Source: Chitinivibrionales bacterium (GTDB taxonomy: Bacteria > Fibrobacterota > Chitinivibrionia > Chitinivibrionales > WJKA01). Taken from it: a stretch of DNA of 64,000 nt. Of this stretch, positions 50,816 through 59,162 are shown one piece after another. Position 1 is the first letter of the stretch. Each line of letters begins with the position of its first letter. The notes beneath the pieces were generated by a model. That model searched no databases and had not been told where the DNA came from. It saw only the letters and a list, made by a program, of their open reading frames with translations. The translations under genes and the position numbers were made by a program. The stretch spans positions 22,626 to 86,625 of the forward strand of contig WJLW01000053.1 of the NCBI GenBank assembly GCA_014728295.1, in the 5' to 3' direction.

Positions 50816-53419
50816 TCATTCACCGGCGAATTTGACAATGCTTCCTATGTCAAGGATGAGGCTGACGTTCCCGTCGCTCATAATGGCGCCGCCCGATACA
50901 CCGGGGATGTCGCCAATGCCCTGACCCAGGCTTTTGATAACCACCTGCTGCTGTCCCAGAATTTCATCAACCAGCAGAGCAACGCGCTTACCCAGCATGT
51001 CTTCGACCAGAATCACAATACCCTCCATCGGGTTGGCCGGGTGGCCGTTGTTCTGATGGAATACTTTTGACAGCCGCAGCAGTTTGATGTGTTCATCACG
51101 CACCTGGATAATTTCTCCTCTGCCCAGCACGGTTTCCACCTGATTGACCGCCGGTTTGAGCGACTCCAGGATCGACAGCGTCGGCAGGATGTAGCTTTCC
51201 GTGCCCAGGCGAACAATCATGCCGTCAATAATTGCCAGCGTCAAGGGCAGCCTGATGGAAAAGGTTGTGCCCTTGCCCCGTTCCGACTGAATTTCAACCG
51301 AGCCGCGCAGCGCCTGAATGTTCCTGCGCACGACATCCATACCGACGCCCCGGCCCGAAACATCCGTAATTTTGCGGGCGGTCGAAAAGCCGGGCTTAAA
51401 GATGAATTGAAAGGTCTCCTGATCGGAAAATTTTTCGTCTCCCGTACACAATCCCTGCTTGACCGCTTTGTCGAGAATTGCCTGCTTGTTCAGCCCGCGA
51501 CCGTCGTCCTCGATTTCGATATAAATACTGCCGGCCTTGTGAAACGCGCGCAGCACGACGCGTGCACCGGCAGCTTTGCCGCCAGCGGTACGCTCCTGAG
51601 TATCGGATTCTATGCCGTGATCAATGGAGTTGCGTATCATGTGAATCAGGGGATCTCCAATATTCTCGACTACCGATTTGTCTAACTCGGTATCCTCACC
51701 TTCGGTGATGAAATCGACAGCTTTCCCCGACTTTTTGGCAAGGTCACGCACCAGCCTGGCCATTTTCTGGAAAGTTGACTTGAGGGATACCATGCGCAGC
51801 GACATTGACAATTCCTGTACGTTGCGCATGATCACATTGGTTTGCGCCACTTTTTTTTCCAATCCCTGATCTCTGGCGCCCCGGATGTGGGGATCGGCGG
51901 CAATCATCGATTGTGCGATTACGGCCTCGCCAATTGCATCGATAAGCTGGTCGAGCCGCTCGACGGGAACACGGATGGTCTCCTCAATCGTTTTGGGCTT
52001 GCGTGAAGACTGCTGGCTGGCCAGAGCGCCGGCGACCTGCCGCGGGGATGCTTCCTTGTTGCCAATCAGAATTTCACCAAGCCTGCGCGAATCGCCCTGC
52101 TGCTGGCAATGCAGCGCCGCCTCGACTTCGCTGCGCGTGGCCTCTCCCCGGGCAATTAGAATTTCGCCGACTTTCCGGGCAGACTCCCCCTCGTCATCCG
52201 CAGCGGCCGCAACGGCTATATCATGCGGCGAAGCGAGCCGTTCGAGCAGGTTCTTATATCCTGCAGGAATCGTATACGACCCGTTGGCCATGTTTGCTTC
52301 CAGGGAATCGATCAATGCCTTGAGGCAATCCATCGATTCGAGCAGCAGATCTATATGCCCCGGCAGCAACAGCAACTCACCCTTGCGGGCCATGTCCATC
52401 ACATTTTCCATGCTGTGCGCCAGCGTTTGCACGTCCGCCAATCCCAGAAAACCGGCAACTCCCTTGATTGTGTGGCAGGAACGGAAAATCGAATTGAGGC
52501 TGTCGCCGTTGGCCGGATCGCTCTCCAGCTCCAGCAGGCTGGTCTCACCGGTATGGATATGATCGCGGGATTCGGTGATGAAATCTCCCATTAGTGAAGG
52601 ATCGCCTTCAAACGCCTTTTGACCAGAAGTGGGTATATTTTCCGTCTGCAGAGCCGGTTGCAGTTCATCACCGGCTGCTTCGTCCGGCGCTGTTTTGCGA
52701 TCCGGTTCCCGAAAGCAGGCATCGGCTCGCAGGATTGCTTCACGTTCTGCGCCGGGAAACGCCGGAGCTCTGCCGCAAGCACACTGTTCCAGCTTCGCCG
52801 CAAGAGTATCTTTAAGCCTGAACAAATTGTCGATTGAAAGCCGGCCGTCTTCAAGCGCCTCTTCGACGTCATGAATAAGCTGAGCATAATCTCTGAGGTC
52901 AAGTACCCCGAACTCCCCCTTCCAGGTGTGCAGAATACGCTTCATCGCCGGCTGTGCATTGGGATTGCCTTTTTCATGTTCGAGCAGGTAGGATTCAAAA
53001 TCTTCCAGCACAGGCAATTGCTGCGAGGCGAATTTGATGAGCAGATCCTTGACGTCATCCGCAAGCTGTACTTCGCTGTCATCGACGTTGGGCACGACTT
53101 CAGAATCATCGGCCGCCGCACTGCCGCCATCCGGCGCCGGTTTCAGCTCCTGGTGCGCGCGCGTCATTTTGGTAACGCTGTCGGTCAGCTTCTTGAGTCC
53201 CGATTCGAACGGCGTCTCATCCATGATGATATGTTGGCACAGCCTGGCGGCTCTGGTTGCCGTGCTTTTGAATGCTTTGGGCATCCCTGCTGTGCCGGCC
53301 AGCTCTTCGAGTTGCGACATAATGCTCATCAGCGAAGCCAGATCCGTTTTTTCAACCAACGGAATTTCCGCAGCTATTGCGTTAAGCAGGTTCCCCGCCG
53401 TCGCAGCTTTATCCGCCAT
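50816..53419 (-). CDS. cheA: Chemotaxis histidine kinase CheA with two HPt domains
   Basis: 867 residues from ATG 53419 (AAGGAG upstream). Two HPt domains: one at about 120-215 with His164 in ILHTWKGEFGVLDL, and one at about 272-385 with His316 in CHTIKGVAGFLGL. A tandem pair of short repeats follows (VGEILIARGEATRSEVEAAL and LGEILIGNKEASPRQVAGAL), of a kind also seen at the N-terminus of type II secretion ATPases. Then the dimerisation domain (about 480-540), the ATPase domain (MIRNSIDHGIES, DVSGRGVGMDVV) and a C-terminal CheW-like domain. No separate P2 domain for CheY docking is evident. It is the central kinase of the cluster. Confidence 0.95.
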   Translation of the reverse strand: MADKAATAGNLLNAIAAEIPLVEKTDLASLMSIMSQLEELAGTAGMPKAFKSTATRAARLCQHIIMDETPFESGLKKLTDSVTKMTRAHQELKPAPDGGSAAADDSEVVPNVDDSEVQLADDVKDLLIKFASQQLPVLEDFESYLLEHEKGNPNAQPAMKRILHTWKGEFGVLDLRDYAQLIHDVEEALEDGRLSIDNLFRLKDTLAAKLEQCACGRAPAFPGAEREAILRADACFREPDRKTAPDEAAGDELQPALQTENIPTSGQKAFEGDPSLMGDFITESRDHIHTGETSLLELESDPANGDSLNSIFRSCHTIKGVAGFLGLADVQTLAHSMENVMDMARKGELLLLPGHIDLLLESMDCLKALIDSLEANMANGSYTIPAGYKNLLERLASPHDIAVAAAADDEGESARKVGEILIARGEATRSEVEAALHCQQQGDSRRLGEILIGNKEASPRQVAGALASQQSSRKPKTIEETIRVPVERLDQLIDAIGEAVIAQSMIAADPHIRGARDQGLEKKVAQTNVIMRNVQELSMSLRMVSLKSTFQKMARLVRDLAKKSGKAVDFITEGEDTELDKSVVENIGDPLIHMIRNSIDHGIESDTQERTAGGKAAGARVVLRAFHKAGSIYIEIEDDGRGLNKQAILDKAVKQGLCTGDEKFSDQETFQFIFKPGFSTARKITDVSGRGVGMDVVRRNIQALRGSVEIQSERGKGTTFSIRLPLTLAIIDGMIVRLGTESYILPTLSILESLKPAVNQVETVLGRGEIIQVRDEHIKLLRLSKVFHQNNGHPANPMEGIVILVEDMLGKRVALLVDEILGQQQVVIKSLGQGIGDIPGVSGGAIMSDGNVSLILDIGSIVKFAGE

Positions 53420-53454
53420 ATACACTCCTTGACGATGAATCAAACAGTATTGCA

Positions 53455-53865
53455 TTACTTCTTGACATTGTGTAATTCTATCCCGAATGATTGCCGCCAG
53501 CGCTCGACCCGTTGGACGGTGCTGCGTATAACTTTCAACAGCAGGTTGATGTCACTGAACGGCTTGGTGATATAATCGAATGCGCCTGCTTCGATGCATT
53601 CAACTACATGCGTCATGTTGGAAAAGGCGGTCATCACAATGATGTTGGCGAGCGGATTCATATTTTTGATGTTGCGAATAACTTCCGCTCCCTTCATCTC
53701 CGGCATCAGCACGTCAACCAGCACAATATTGAAATTTTGCTTTTCGTACAGCTTGAGCGCTTCAAGCGGATTGGCCTCGGTAGTAACCTCCAGCCCGTCT
53801 CGTTTGAAAATCACGGCCAGCGACTGCAGGATAATTTCTTCATCGTCAATAATGATAATGTTCAT
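53455..53865 (-). CDS. Response regulator (single receiver)
   Basis: 136 residues from ATG 53865, preceded by AAAGGAAAGG. IIDDEEIILQS, phosphorylation site Asp51 (IVLVDVLMPEMKG), VMTAFSN and YITKPFSDINLL are present, so it is a functional receiver. The C-terminal 20 residues are basic and helical. It overlaps the receiver gene upstream by 20 bases and precedes cheA by 35 bases. Confidence 0.92.
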   Translation of the reverse strand: MNIIIIDDEEIILQSLAVIFKRDGLEVTTEANPLEALKLYEKQNFNIVLVDVLMPEMKGAEVIRNIKNMNPLANIIVMTAFSNMTHVVECIEAGAFDYITKPFSDINLLLKVIRSTVQRVERWRQSFGIELHNVKK

Positions 53866-54235
53866 GCGCCTTTCCTTTGGTAAGAACGGTATCGACAACA
53901 GATCTCAGATCCGACAACTCCAACGGTTTGACAAAAAAGAATACCGGCGAGTAGCTGCGTGCCAGCCTCTCGGTTTCGAGGCTAAGATCGCCGGTTATAA
54001 TAATGAAGGGGATCGACTCCCGCGTATCTTCGCGCTCGTTCAGATACTCAATTAAAGATTCACCCGGAAGATGATAGTCAATGATGCACATATCCACCCG
54101 CCTGCTGCTCAGCGTGCGTACCGCCCGCCCCCCGCTCGACACCCGGAGGGTAACGTATCCGCTCCGGTGCAGATAGGTGCTCATGGCTTTCAGGTAGAGC
54201 TGATCATCATCCGCGATGAGTACCGTATGCTTCAT
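53846..54235 (-). CDS. Response regulator (single receiver)
   Basis: 129 residues from ATG 54235; the frame is open to 54301, and the start is chosen by fold. LIADDDQLYLKAM, phosphorylation site Asp53 (CIIDYHLPGES), IIITGDLS and FFFVKPLELSDLR mark a complete receiver. The IDYHLPG form suits NtrC-type receivers. First gene of the cheA transcription unit, with a 350-base gap upstream. Confidence 0.88.
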   Translation of the reverse strand: MKHTVLIADDDQLYLKAMSTYLHRSGYVTLRVSSGGRAVRTLSSRRVDMCIIDYHLPGESLIEYLNEREDTRESIPFIIITGDLSLETERLARSYSPVFFFVKPLELSDLRSVVDTVLTKGKAHEHYHY

Positions 54236-54589
54236 ATTGTATGCCTGCATGTTGCCGATTCCCAATACAATTTTCGTACCAGTTTCGTAAGCTGTTGACA
54301 TTAAACATATTGCATATGTCAGTCACCACAACCTTCCGCAAAGTGTCTCCTGGAATGACACTTCGGCGGCGTTTTGGGGCACACGGGTGTATCAAACGGG
54401 GACAGCAGCCGGTGCCGTTCAGCCGGCAATCACCGGCTTCGCGCGTGTAAGCGTATACAATTCAATCGATAGCGACATATGTGACAATTGTGCAAACGTG
54501 TCTCCTCATGATACAGCGCGGGGATTCCCCTAAACGAGCGGGGCGGCATCGAACCGGCAAAGTTAAATTGACTGACGAAAACGGTGGGA
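54236..54589. other. Intergenic region upstream of the cheA transcription unit
   Basis: About 350 bases between the sigma-54 regulator gene and the first receiver gene. It should hold the promoter of the receiver-cheA-cheW unit. The only structure I see is the small dyad at 54305-54319. No sigma-54 consensus was found. Confidence 0.5.
54305..54319. promoter_or_regulatory. Short palindrome upstream of the cheA unit
   Basis: ACATAT-TGC-ATATGT is a perfect inverted repeat about 70 bases before the first start codon of the unit. It could be a regulator binding site. It is short and AT-rich, so chance is possible. Confidence 0.25.
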
Positions 54590-55960
54590 TCAGGCTTTAA
54601 GGCGGTAGCAATCGGTGGATATGCCGATTTCTTTCAATTTACGTATCAGATTTGGACGGTGAATTCCGGCCTCCCGGGCAACCCGGCTGATATTACCCTG
54701 GTGCTTTTTCAGTAGCGTGGTAAAAAAACCGAATTCGAATTGCGACTTGGCCTCACGGTAGGAATACCCCGTATCAGGCTCCTCGACAGCGTCCTCGATA
54801 CTAAGCGCATTTTTGACTGCTGCAGCATTAATGCGTTTATACCCGTTGCTGGTTGTGCACAACAGCTTGACGGCGTTTTTTAATTCCCGCACATTGCCGG
54901 CCCAGCTCTTGTTTGACAACATGTGCAGGGCCTCGGCGGTGACAGGACGCCGTTCGTTGTAGCAGGTAAGAAAGTACTTTGTCAATGGAGCGATATCCTC
55001 GCGATGCTCGGCAAGCGGCAGCGTGGCAATAGTTGCCGCATTGAGCCGGTAATACAAATCCTTGCGAAACGTGCCCTGCTCAACCATCGCTTCGAGGGAA
55101 CGGTTAGTTGCACTGAGTATGCGAATATCAACTTTGCGGGGCGTCGTTTCACCAATCCGAATATATTCGCCGTTATCCAGCACCCGCAAAAGTTTGGCCT
55201 GTACTTCCAGCGAAAGCTCACCAATCTCATCCAGGAAAATCGTTGAATTATTGGCACTTTCAATAATCCCCAGCTTATTCGCATGCGCACCGGTAAAGGC
55301 CCCCTTGACATAGCCGAAAAATTCCGACTCTTCCAGATGCCGTGGGATTGCGGCGCAATTGATGGTGATCATGGGCGTTTTGTTGCGCATGCTTTGCTGG
55401 TGCACGGCATGCGCCACAATCTCCTTGCCCGTACCGCTTTCTCCCAGGATCAGCACCGGAAAATCACCCGACGCCATGAGGCGGATGCGCCGGCGCAACT
55501 GTGACATATACGACGAGACGCCGATCAGACCCAAATCGCTGTTGGATTCGCTCTGATTGAAAATAATCCGGTTATTGTAATGCGTCTTCAGGTTTTCTAT
55601 GGCGCCGAGCACCGAGAACCTAAGTTGGCGGGCGGTAAACGGCTTGATAAGAAATGTATTAACTTCAAGCTCCTCCATCAGGCGCACGCGTTCTGAATCG
55701 GGAAAGCCGGTTATGGCGATGATACCGGTGGCCGGAGAATTTTTGCGAAAATAGCGAATTAAATCGATCCCGTCTTCACCGGGCAGGTTCAGATCGGTAA
55801 TAAGCAGATCGCAGGGATTCTGTTGTGCGTAGACCGTCGCCTCGCTCACCGATTCGGCCACAACCGGAGCAAGCCCTTCCTGCTCCAGCGCGTCGCTGAT
55901 GATGCTGCGCATGAGCTCTTCGTCGTCAACTGCCAGTATTGAAACGTTCTGGTTGTTCAT
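54590..55960 (-). CDS. Sigma-54-dependent response regulator (NtrC family)
   Basis: 456 residues from ATG 55960, the start closest to the receiver; the frame runs on to 56122 but overlaps the divergent gene's start. Receiver (about 5-120, Asp56 in LLITDLNLPGEDG), AAA+ domain with Walker A GESGTGKE, the sigma-54 contact loop GAFTGA, and Walker B FLDEIGEL, then a Fis-type DNA-binding helix-turn-helix (GNISRVAREAGIHRPNLIRK). It should activate RpoN promoters when phosphorylated, probably by the neighbouring hybrid kinase or by CheA. The targets are not known. Confidence 0.94.
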   Translation of the reverse strand: MNNQNVSILAVDDEELMRSIISDALEQEGLAPVVAESVSEATVYAQQNPCDLLITDLNLPGEDGIDLIRYFRKNSPATGIIAITGFPDSERVRLMEELEVNTFLIKPFTARQLRFSVLGAIENLKTHYNNRIIFNQSESNSDLGLIGVSSYMSQLRRRIRLMASGDFPVLILGESGTGKEIVAHAVHQQSMRNKTPMITINCAAIPRHLEESEFFGYVKGAFTGAHANKLGIIESANNSTIFLDEIGELSLEVQAKLLRVLDNGEYIRIGETTPRKVDIRILSATNRSLEAMVEQGTFRKDLYYRLNAATIATLPLAEHREDIAPLTKYFLTCYNERRPVTAEALHMLSNKSWAGNVRELKNAVKLLCTTSNGYKRINAAAVKNALSIEDAVEEPDTGYSYREAKSQFEFGFFTTLLKKHQGNISRVAREAGIHRPNLIRKLKEIGISTDCYRLKA

Positions 55961-56120
55961 TGCCCACGCCGCATAGTGTTTTTCTGCACAAAGATTGGTC
56001 ATGGTAAATACGGGAAGTACCTGCAAAAAGTGATTATAGCTTAATGGTAGGCAAATTTCAAATAATTTGTCAGCCGGAGAGGAACTTGACAGAATGCAAC
56101 AGAATATGCAATAATTAGGC

Positions 56121-58445
56121 ATGCCTTCAAAGCAGCAGTCTTTCGATACTCATCTGCGGGCAGCCCTGCTGAGATCCGCCGATTTTTCAAATGACGGCAT
56201 TGCCCTGCTTGGCCGCGATCACACTGTTCTCTGGCATAACCAGGCTTTTGCGCACATTTTGCGCATCTCCCGCGACGGGCCTGATGAAGCTTCACTGGAT
56301 CACATCTGCGAACGCGCCGGATTTGACGCGTTCAGCACCAGGATGCACGCGGCGGATGGGGACGGGCATTTTGCCGCAAACCTCAAACGGGCAGGCAGTA
56401 CGAGTGTTTATTCCTTTGCACGTATGCCCCTGGAGACGGATGAAGCGAAGCTATCCGGATTTGTTCTAATAGTTCGCCACAGCTCCGAAAAAAAGCCACC
56501 TGATTGCGTAGCGGATTCTTCGAACCGGCCGTCCGGCATGCAGAATATTTTTCTGGCCAATATGACCCACGAAATACGCACGCCGCTCAACGGCATTATC
56601 GGGCTGACCTCTCTGCTCATGGATTCGTCGCTGACTCAGGAGCAGACCTGGCATGCCCGCATGATCATGAAAGCGGCGGACTCCCTCTTGTCAATCACAA
56701 ACTCTATTCTTGATTATGCCAAACTGGAATCCGGCATGATCGAGTTGCAGTTGGAAGAGTTCAATCTCTGCGAACACTTATGTGAATGCCTGTCGACGCT
56801 GGTTTTGCAGGCATACGAAAAAGGTCTCGAAGTCGCATGCATAATCGGCCCGGACGTTCCCGCAGTAATCACCGGCGATAAACTGCGCCTGCAACAGGTT
56901 ATAACTAACCTGGCCTCCAACGCGGTAAAGTTTACCGAAACGGGCTCCATCTGTATTACGATATCCATCATCAGAAGCCGCACACAACCCCCCTCACTGC
57001 ACGTGGCAATAGCCGATACCGGCAAAGGAATCGCCAAAGAGCATCTGTCAAAAATTTTCGAGCGTTTCACCCAGGAGGATTCCAGTATTACCCGTAAATT
57101 CGGCGGCACAGGAATCGGTCTGGCCTTGTGCAAACAACTGATTGAAATCCAGAAAGGGGATATCTGGGTCGAAAGCCAAGCGGGTAAGGGCGCCACCTTT
57201 CATTTCACCCTGCCGCTCGATGAGCACCAGGAGGCCGGGACTGCGGATAACGATCTGGTCAATGCAGACAAACGCGTTTTGCTTGTGGGCCCGCGCACCT
57301 GCATCAATCTGCACTCAGCCAAGACCTGCTTATCGTATTTAAACATTGCCTGCAAGCATATTCAGAATTCGATGGCACTACAGTCGCTCTCCGGCAAATT
57401 CGATTATCTGATCCTGAGTACCGAAGTCGCCGCGCCACTTGATGCTTCGTTTCTGAAACTGATACAAAAGCAGTTCAAGCCTTCGCGCATAGCCGTGCTC
57501 TCCAATCCGCTGGTGCATGCCAAATGGCTTGAGGAGCCGAAATTCGATCGCATCCATCTCATCCCCAAGCCGATCAAATTCGGCTCAATAGCCGCGTTTC
57601 TCAAAGGAACCTACCAGGTCGAGCATGCTCCTCAAACGCAGCAATGCTCCTTGTCCCCGCCACATTTTCCTAAAGGGCAACCGGAACACCGGGCCGCGCA
57701 AACCTATTCGATTCTCATCGCCGAGGATAACGAGATCAATCAGATTTTTGCAAGCAAAACGCTGAGGCAGTACGGCCACCACATCATGATCGCCGCCAAC
57801 GGTAAAGAAGCTGTGTCTGCCGCATGTTCCGAAGCGTTTGACGTTATTCTCATGGATATTCAGATGCCCGAAATGGACGGCTTGCAGGCTGCACGCAAAA
57901 TCAGAGATGCACACGTCACCACCCCGATCATCGCCCTGACCGCCAGCACAGCCGTAAAAGAGTGGGACGAGTGCTACAAGGCAGGCATGGACGGGTTTAT
58001 ATCCAAACCGATTTCGGCCAAAGCTTTGCATGAACAGATGCAGTCGATTCTCACCGGCAAAACCGCCCGCCCGCAGACGCCGCACAAGCCCGGCACTGCA
58101 CCGGACGAATCCGCAGATGCGTATCACCAGGCGCTGGCGGCACTGGGCGGCGATCGCGATTTATTCGGTCAACTAGTAGCGATTGTGCTGAAACGCTGGC
58201 CGGAGTTTCTTAAACAGGTTGCAAAGAAGTATCGCGCACAAGACTGGCCCGGGCTTGCTACAACCCTGCACACGATTAAAGGCAGCGTCAATGTGTTCGG
58301 TACGCCCGATTTTGTTCCCGCCGCCACCGGCTACATGAACGCCGCCAGAGAAGACAGACCGGTCGAGTATGAAAAAGTTAAAGACCTGCTGGAGCGCGAG
58401 TACGAAAATCTGACCCGCCTGAAACAAGCCAACGCCGCCCGCTGA
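56121..58445 (+). CDS. Hybrid sensor histidine kinase with PAS, receiver and HPt domains
   Basis: 774 residues. PAS-like domain at about 20-125; phosphoacceptor His in NMTHEIRTPLNGIIGLTSLL (about 150-170); ATPase domain with NLASNAVKFTETGSI, DTGKGIAKEHLSKIFERFTQ and GGTGIGLALCKQLI; a degenerate receiver-like region (about 385-505); a full receiver (about 530-650, site in VILMDIQMPEMDGLQ, LTAS, SKPISAKAL); and a C-terminal HPt with TLHTIKGSVNVFG. All steps of an internal phosphorelay are present. No membrane span. The ATG lacks a clear ribosome site and lies only about 30 bases from a TTGACA (56086-56091), so a leaderless transcript is possible. Confidence 0.92.
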   Translation: MPSKQQSFDTHLRAALLRSADFSNDGIALLGRDHTVLWHNQAFAHILRISRDGPDEASLDHICERAGFDAFSTRMHAADGDGHFAANLKRAGSTSVYSFARMPLETDEAKLSGFVLIVRHSSEKKPPDCVADSSNRPSGMQNIFLANMTHEIRTPLNGIIGLTSLLMDSSLTQEQTWHARMIMKAADSLLSITNSILDYAKLESGMIELQLEEFNLCEHLCECLSTLVLQAYEKGLEVACIIGPDVPAVITGDKLRLQQVITNLASNAVKFTETGSICITISIIRSRTQPPSLHVAIADTGKGIAKEHLSKIFERFTQEDSSITRKFGGTGIGLALCKQLIEIQKGDIWVESQAGKGATFHFTLPLDEHQEAGTADNDLVNADKRVLLVGPRTCINLHSAKTCLSYLNIACKHIQNSMALQSLSGKFDYLILSTEVAAPLDASFLKLIQKQFKPSRIAVLSNPLVHAKWLEEPKFDRIHLIPKPIKFGSIAAFLKGTYQVEHAPQTQQCSLSPPHFPKGQPEHRAAQTYSILIAEDNEINQIFASKTLRQYGHHIMIAANGKEAVSAACSEAFDVILMDIQMPEMDGLQAARKIRDAHVTTPIIALTASTAVKEWDECYKAGMDGFISKPISAKALHEQMQSILTGKTARPQTPHKPGTAPDESADAYHQALAALGGDRDLFGQLVAIVLKRWPEFLKQVAKKYRAQDWPGLATTLHTIKGSVNVFGTPDFVPAATGYMNAAREDRPVEYEKVKDLLEREYENLTRLKQANAAR

Positions 58446-59162
58446 TCAGACAGCTTCGTCATGTCTTTCCTGAACGTACGCCCGGGCATCGCTCAAACGT
58501 CTGAAGCACATAAAAGTAGTGCCCAATCCAAGCATGCTGATGAACTCTTCCATAATTTCATTGGCACGCGCGCAGACGACGCATCCCTTGTCCTTTTTGA
58601 TACGTGCGGCAAAATCAACCAGCACGCCAAGCACGGCACTGTCCATTAAGTCAACCTTCTTCAGATCGATTACATACGTAGCCGGGGTGCGCGGCAGAGT
58701 GCCAAGAAATGCACGCAACTCGTCGGCATGGTCTGCGCTCATAAACATACCCGCCAGCTCGATGGAGATATACTTTTTCCCGCGGCGACCGGTGCACATC
58801 ACGCAGTCTTCACCCCCGGGAAAGTCAATGAGGTTGTATTCAAGTTCAAATTGCTCGAGCGTTTTGAACAGGGGCATTATTTTATCCACGCGTACACTTC
58901 CGAGCGCCGCCTCGACCGGTTGAGCCATGTTGACAACACAGACCTGCCGGCCGAGACTGCGGGCCTCGGTATGCAGCTTGACAATCACACCGATTCCAGC
59001 ACTGTAAATACGTTTCATGCATTCAAGATTAACGGCTATGATATCTTTACATTTGCGAACCAACTTAGGGACGGCGCTTTTAATTTCTTCGGCGTCTGAG
59101 GGCTGCACATCTTCGGGCATGGTTATCAGCGTGTAGCCGTTTTTATTGATTTTGTGCAGCAT
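58446..59162 (-). CDS. Double STAS-domain (anti-sigma-factor-antagonist-like) protein
   Basis: 238 residues from ATG 59162 (or 59168), with GGGAG upstream; longer frames run into the fapA-like gene. Two STAS-like domains: about 1-95 (VNLECMKRIYSAGIGVIVKL) and about 130-235 (YVIDLKKVDLMDSAVLGVLV). The second keeps Asp-Ser at the position that is phosphorylated in SpoIIAA-type proteins; the first has Tyr-Ser. Between them is a CVMC motif. It probably acts in partner switching. It overlaps the end of the FapA-like gene and its stop abuts that of the hybrid kinase. Confidence 0.75.
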   Translation of the reverse strand: MLHKINKNGYTLITMPEDVQPSDAEEIKSAVPKLVRKCKDIIAVNLECMKRIYSAGIGVIVKLHTEARSLGRQVCVVNMAQPVEAALGSVRVDKIMPLFKTLEQFELEYNLIDFPGGEDCVMCTGRRGKKYISIELAGMFMSADHADELRAFLGTLPRTPATYVIDLKKVDLMDSAVLGVLVDFAARIKKDKGCVVCARANEIMEEFISMLGLGTTFMCFRRLSDARAYVQERHDEAV

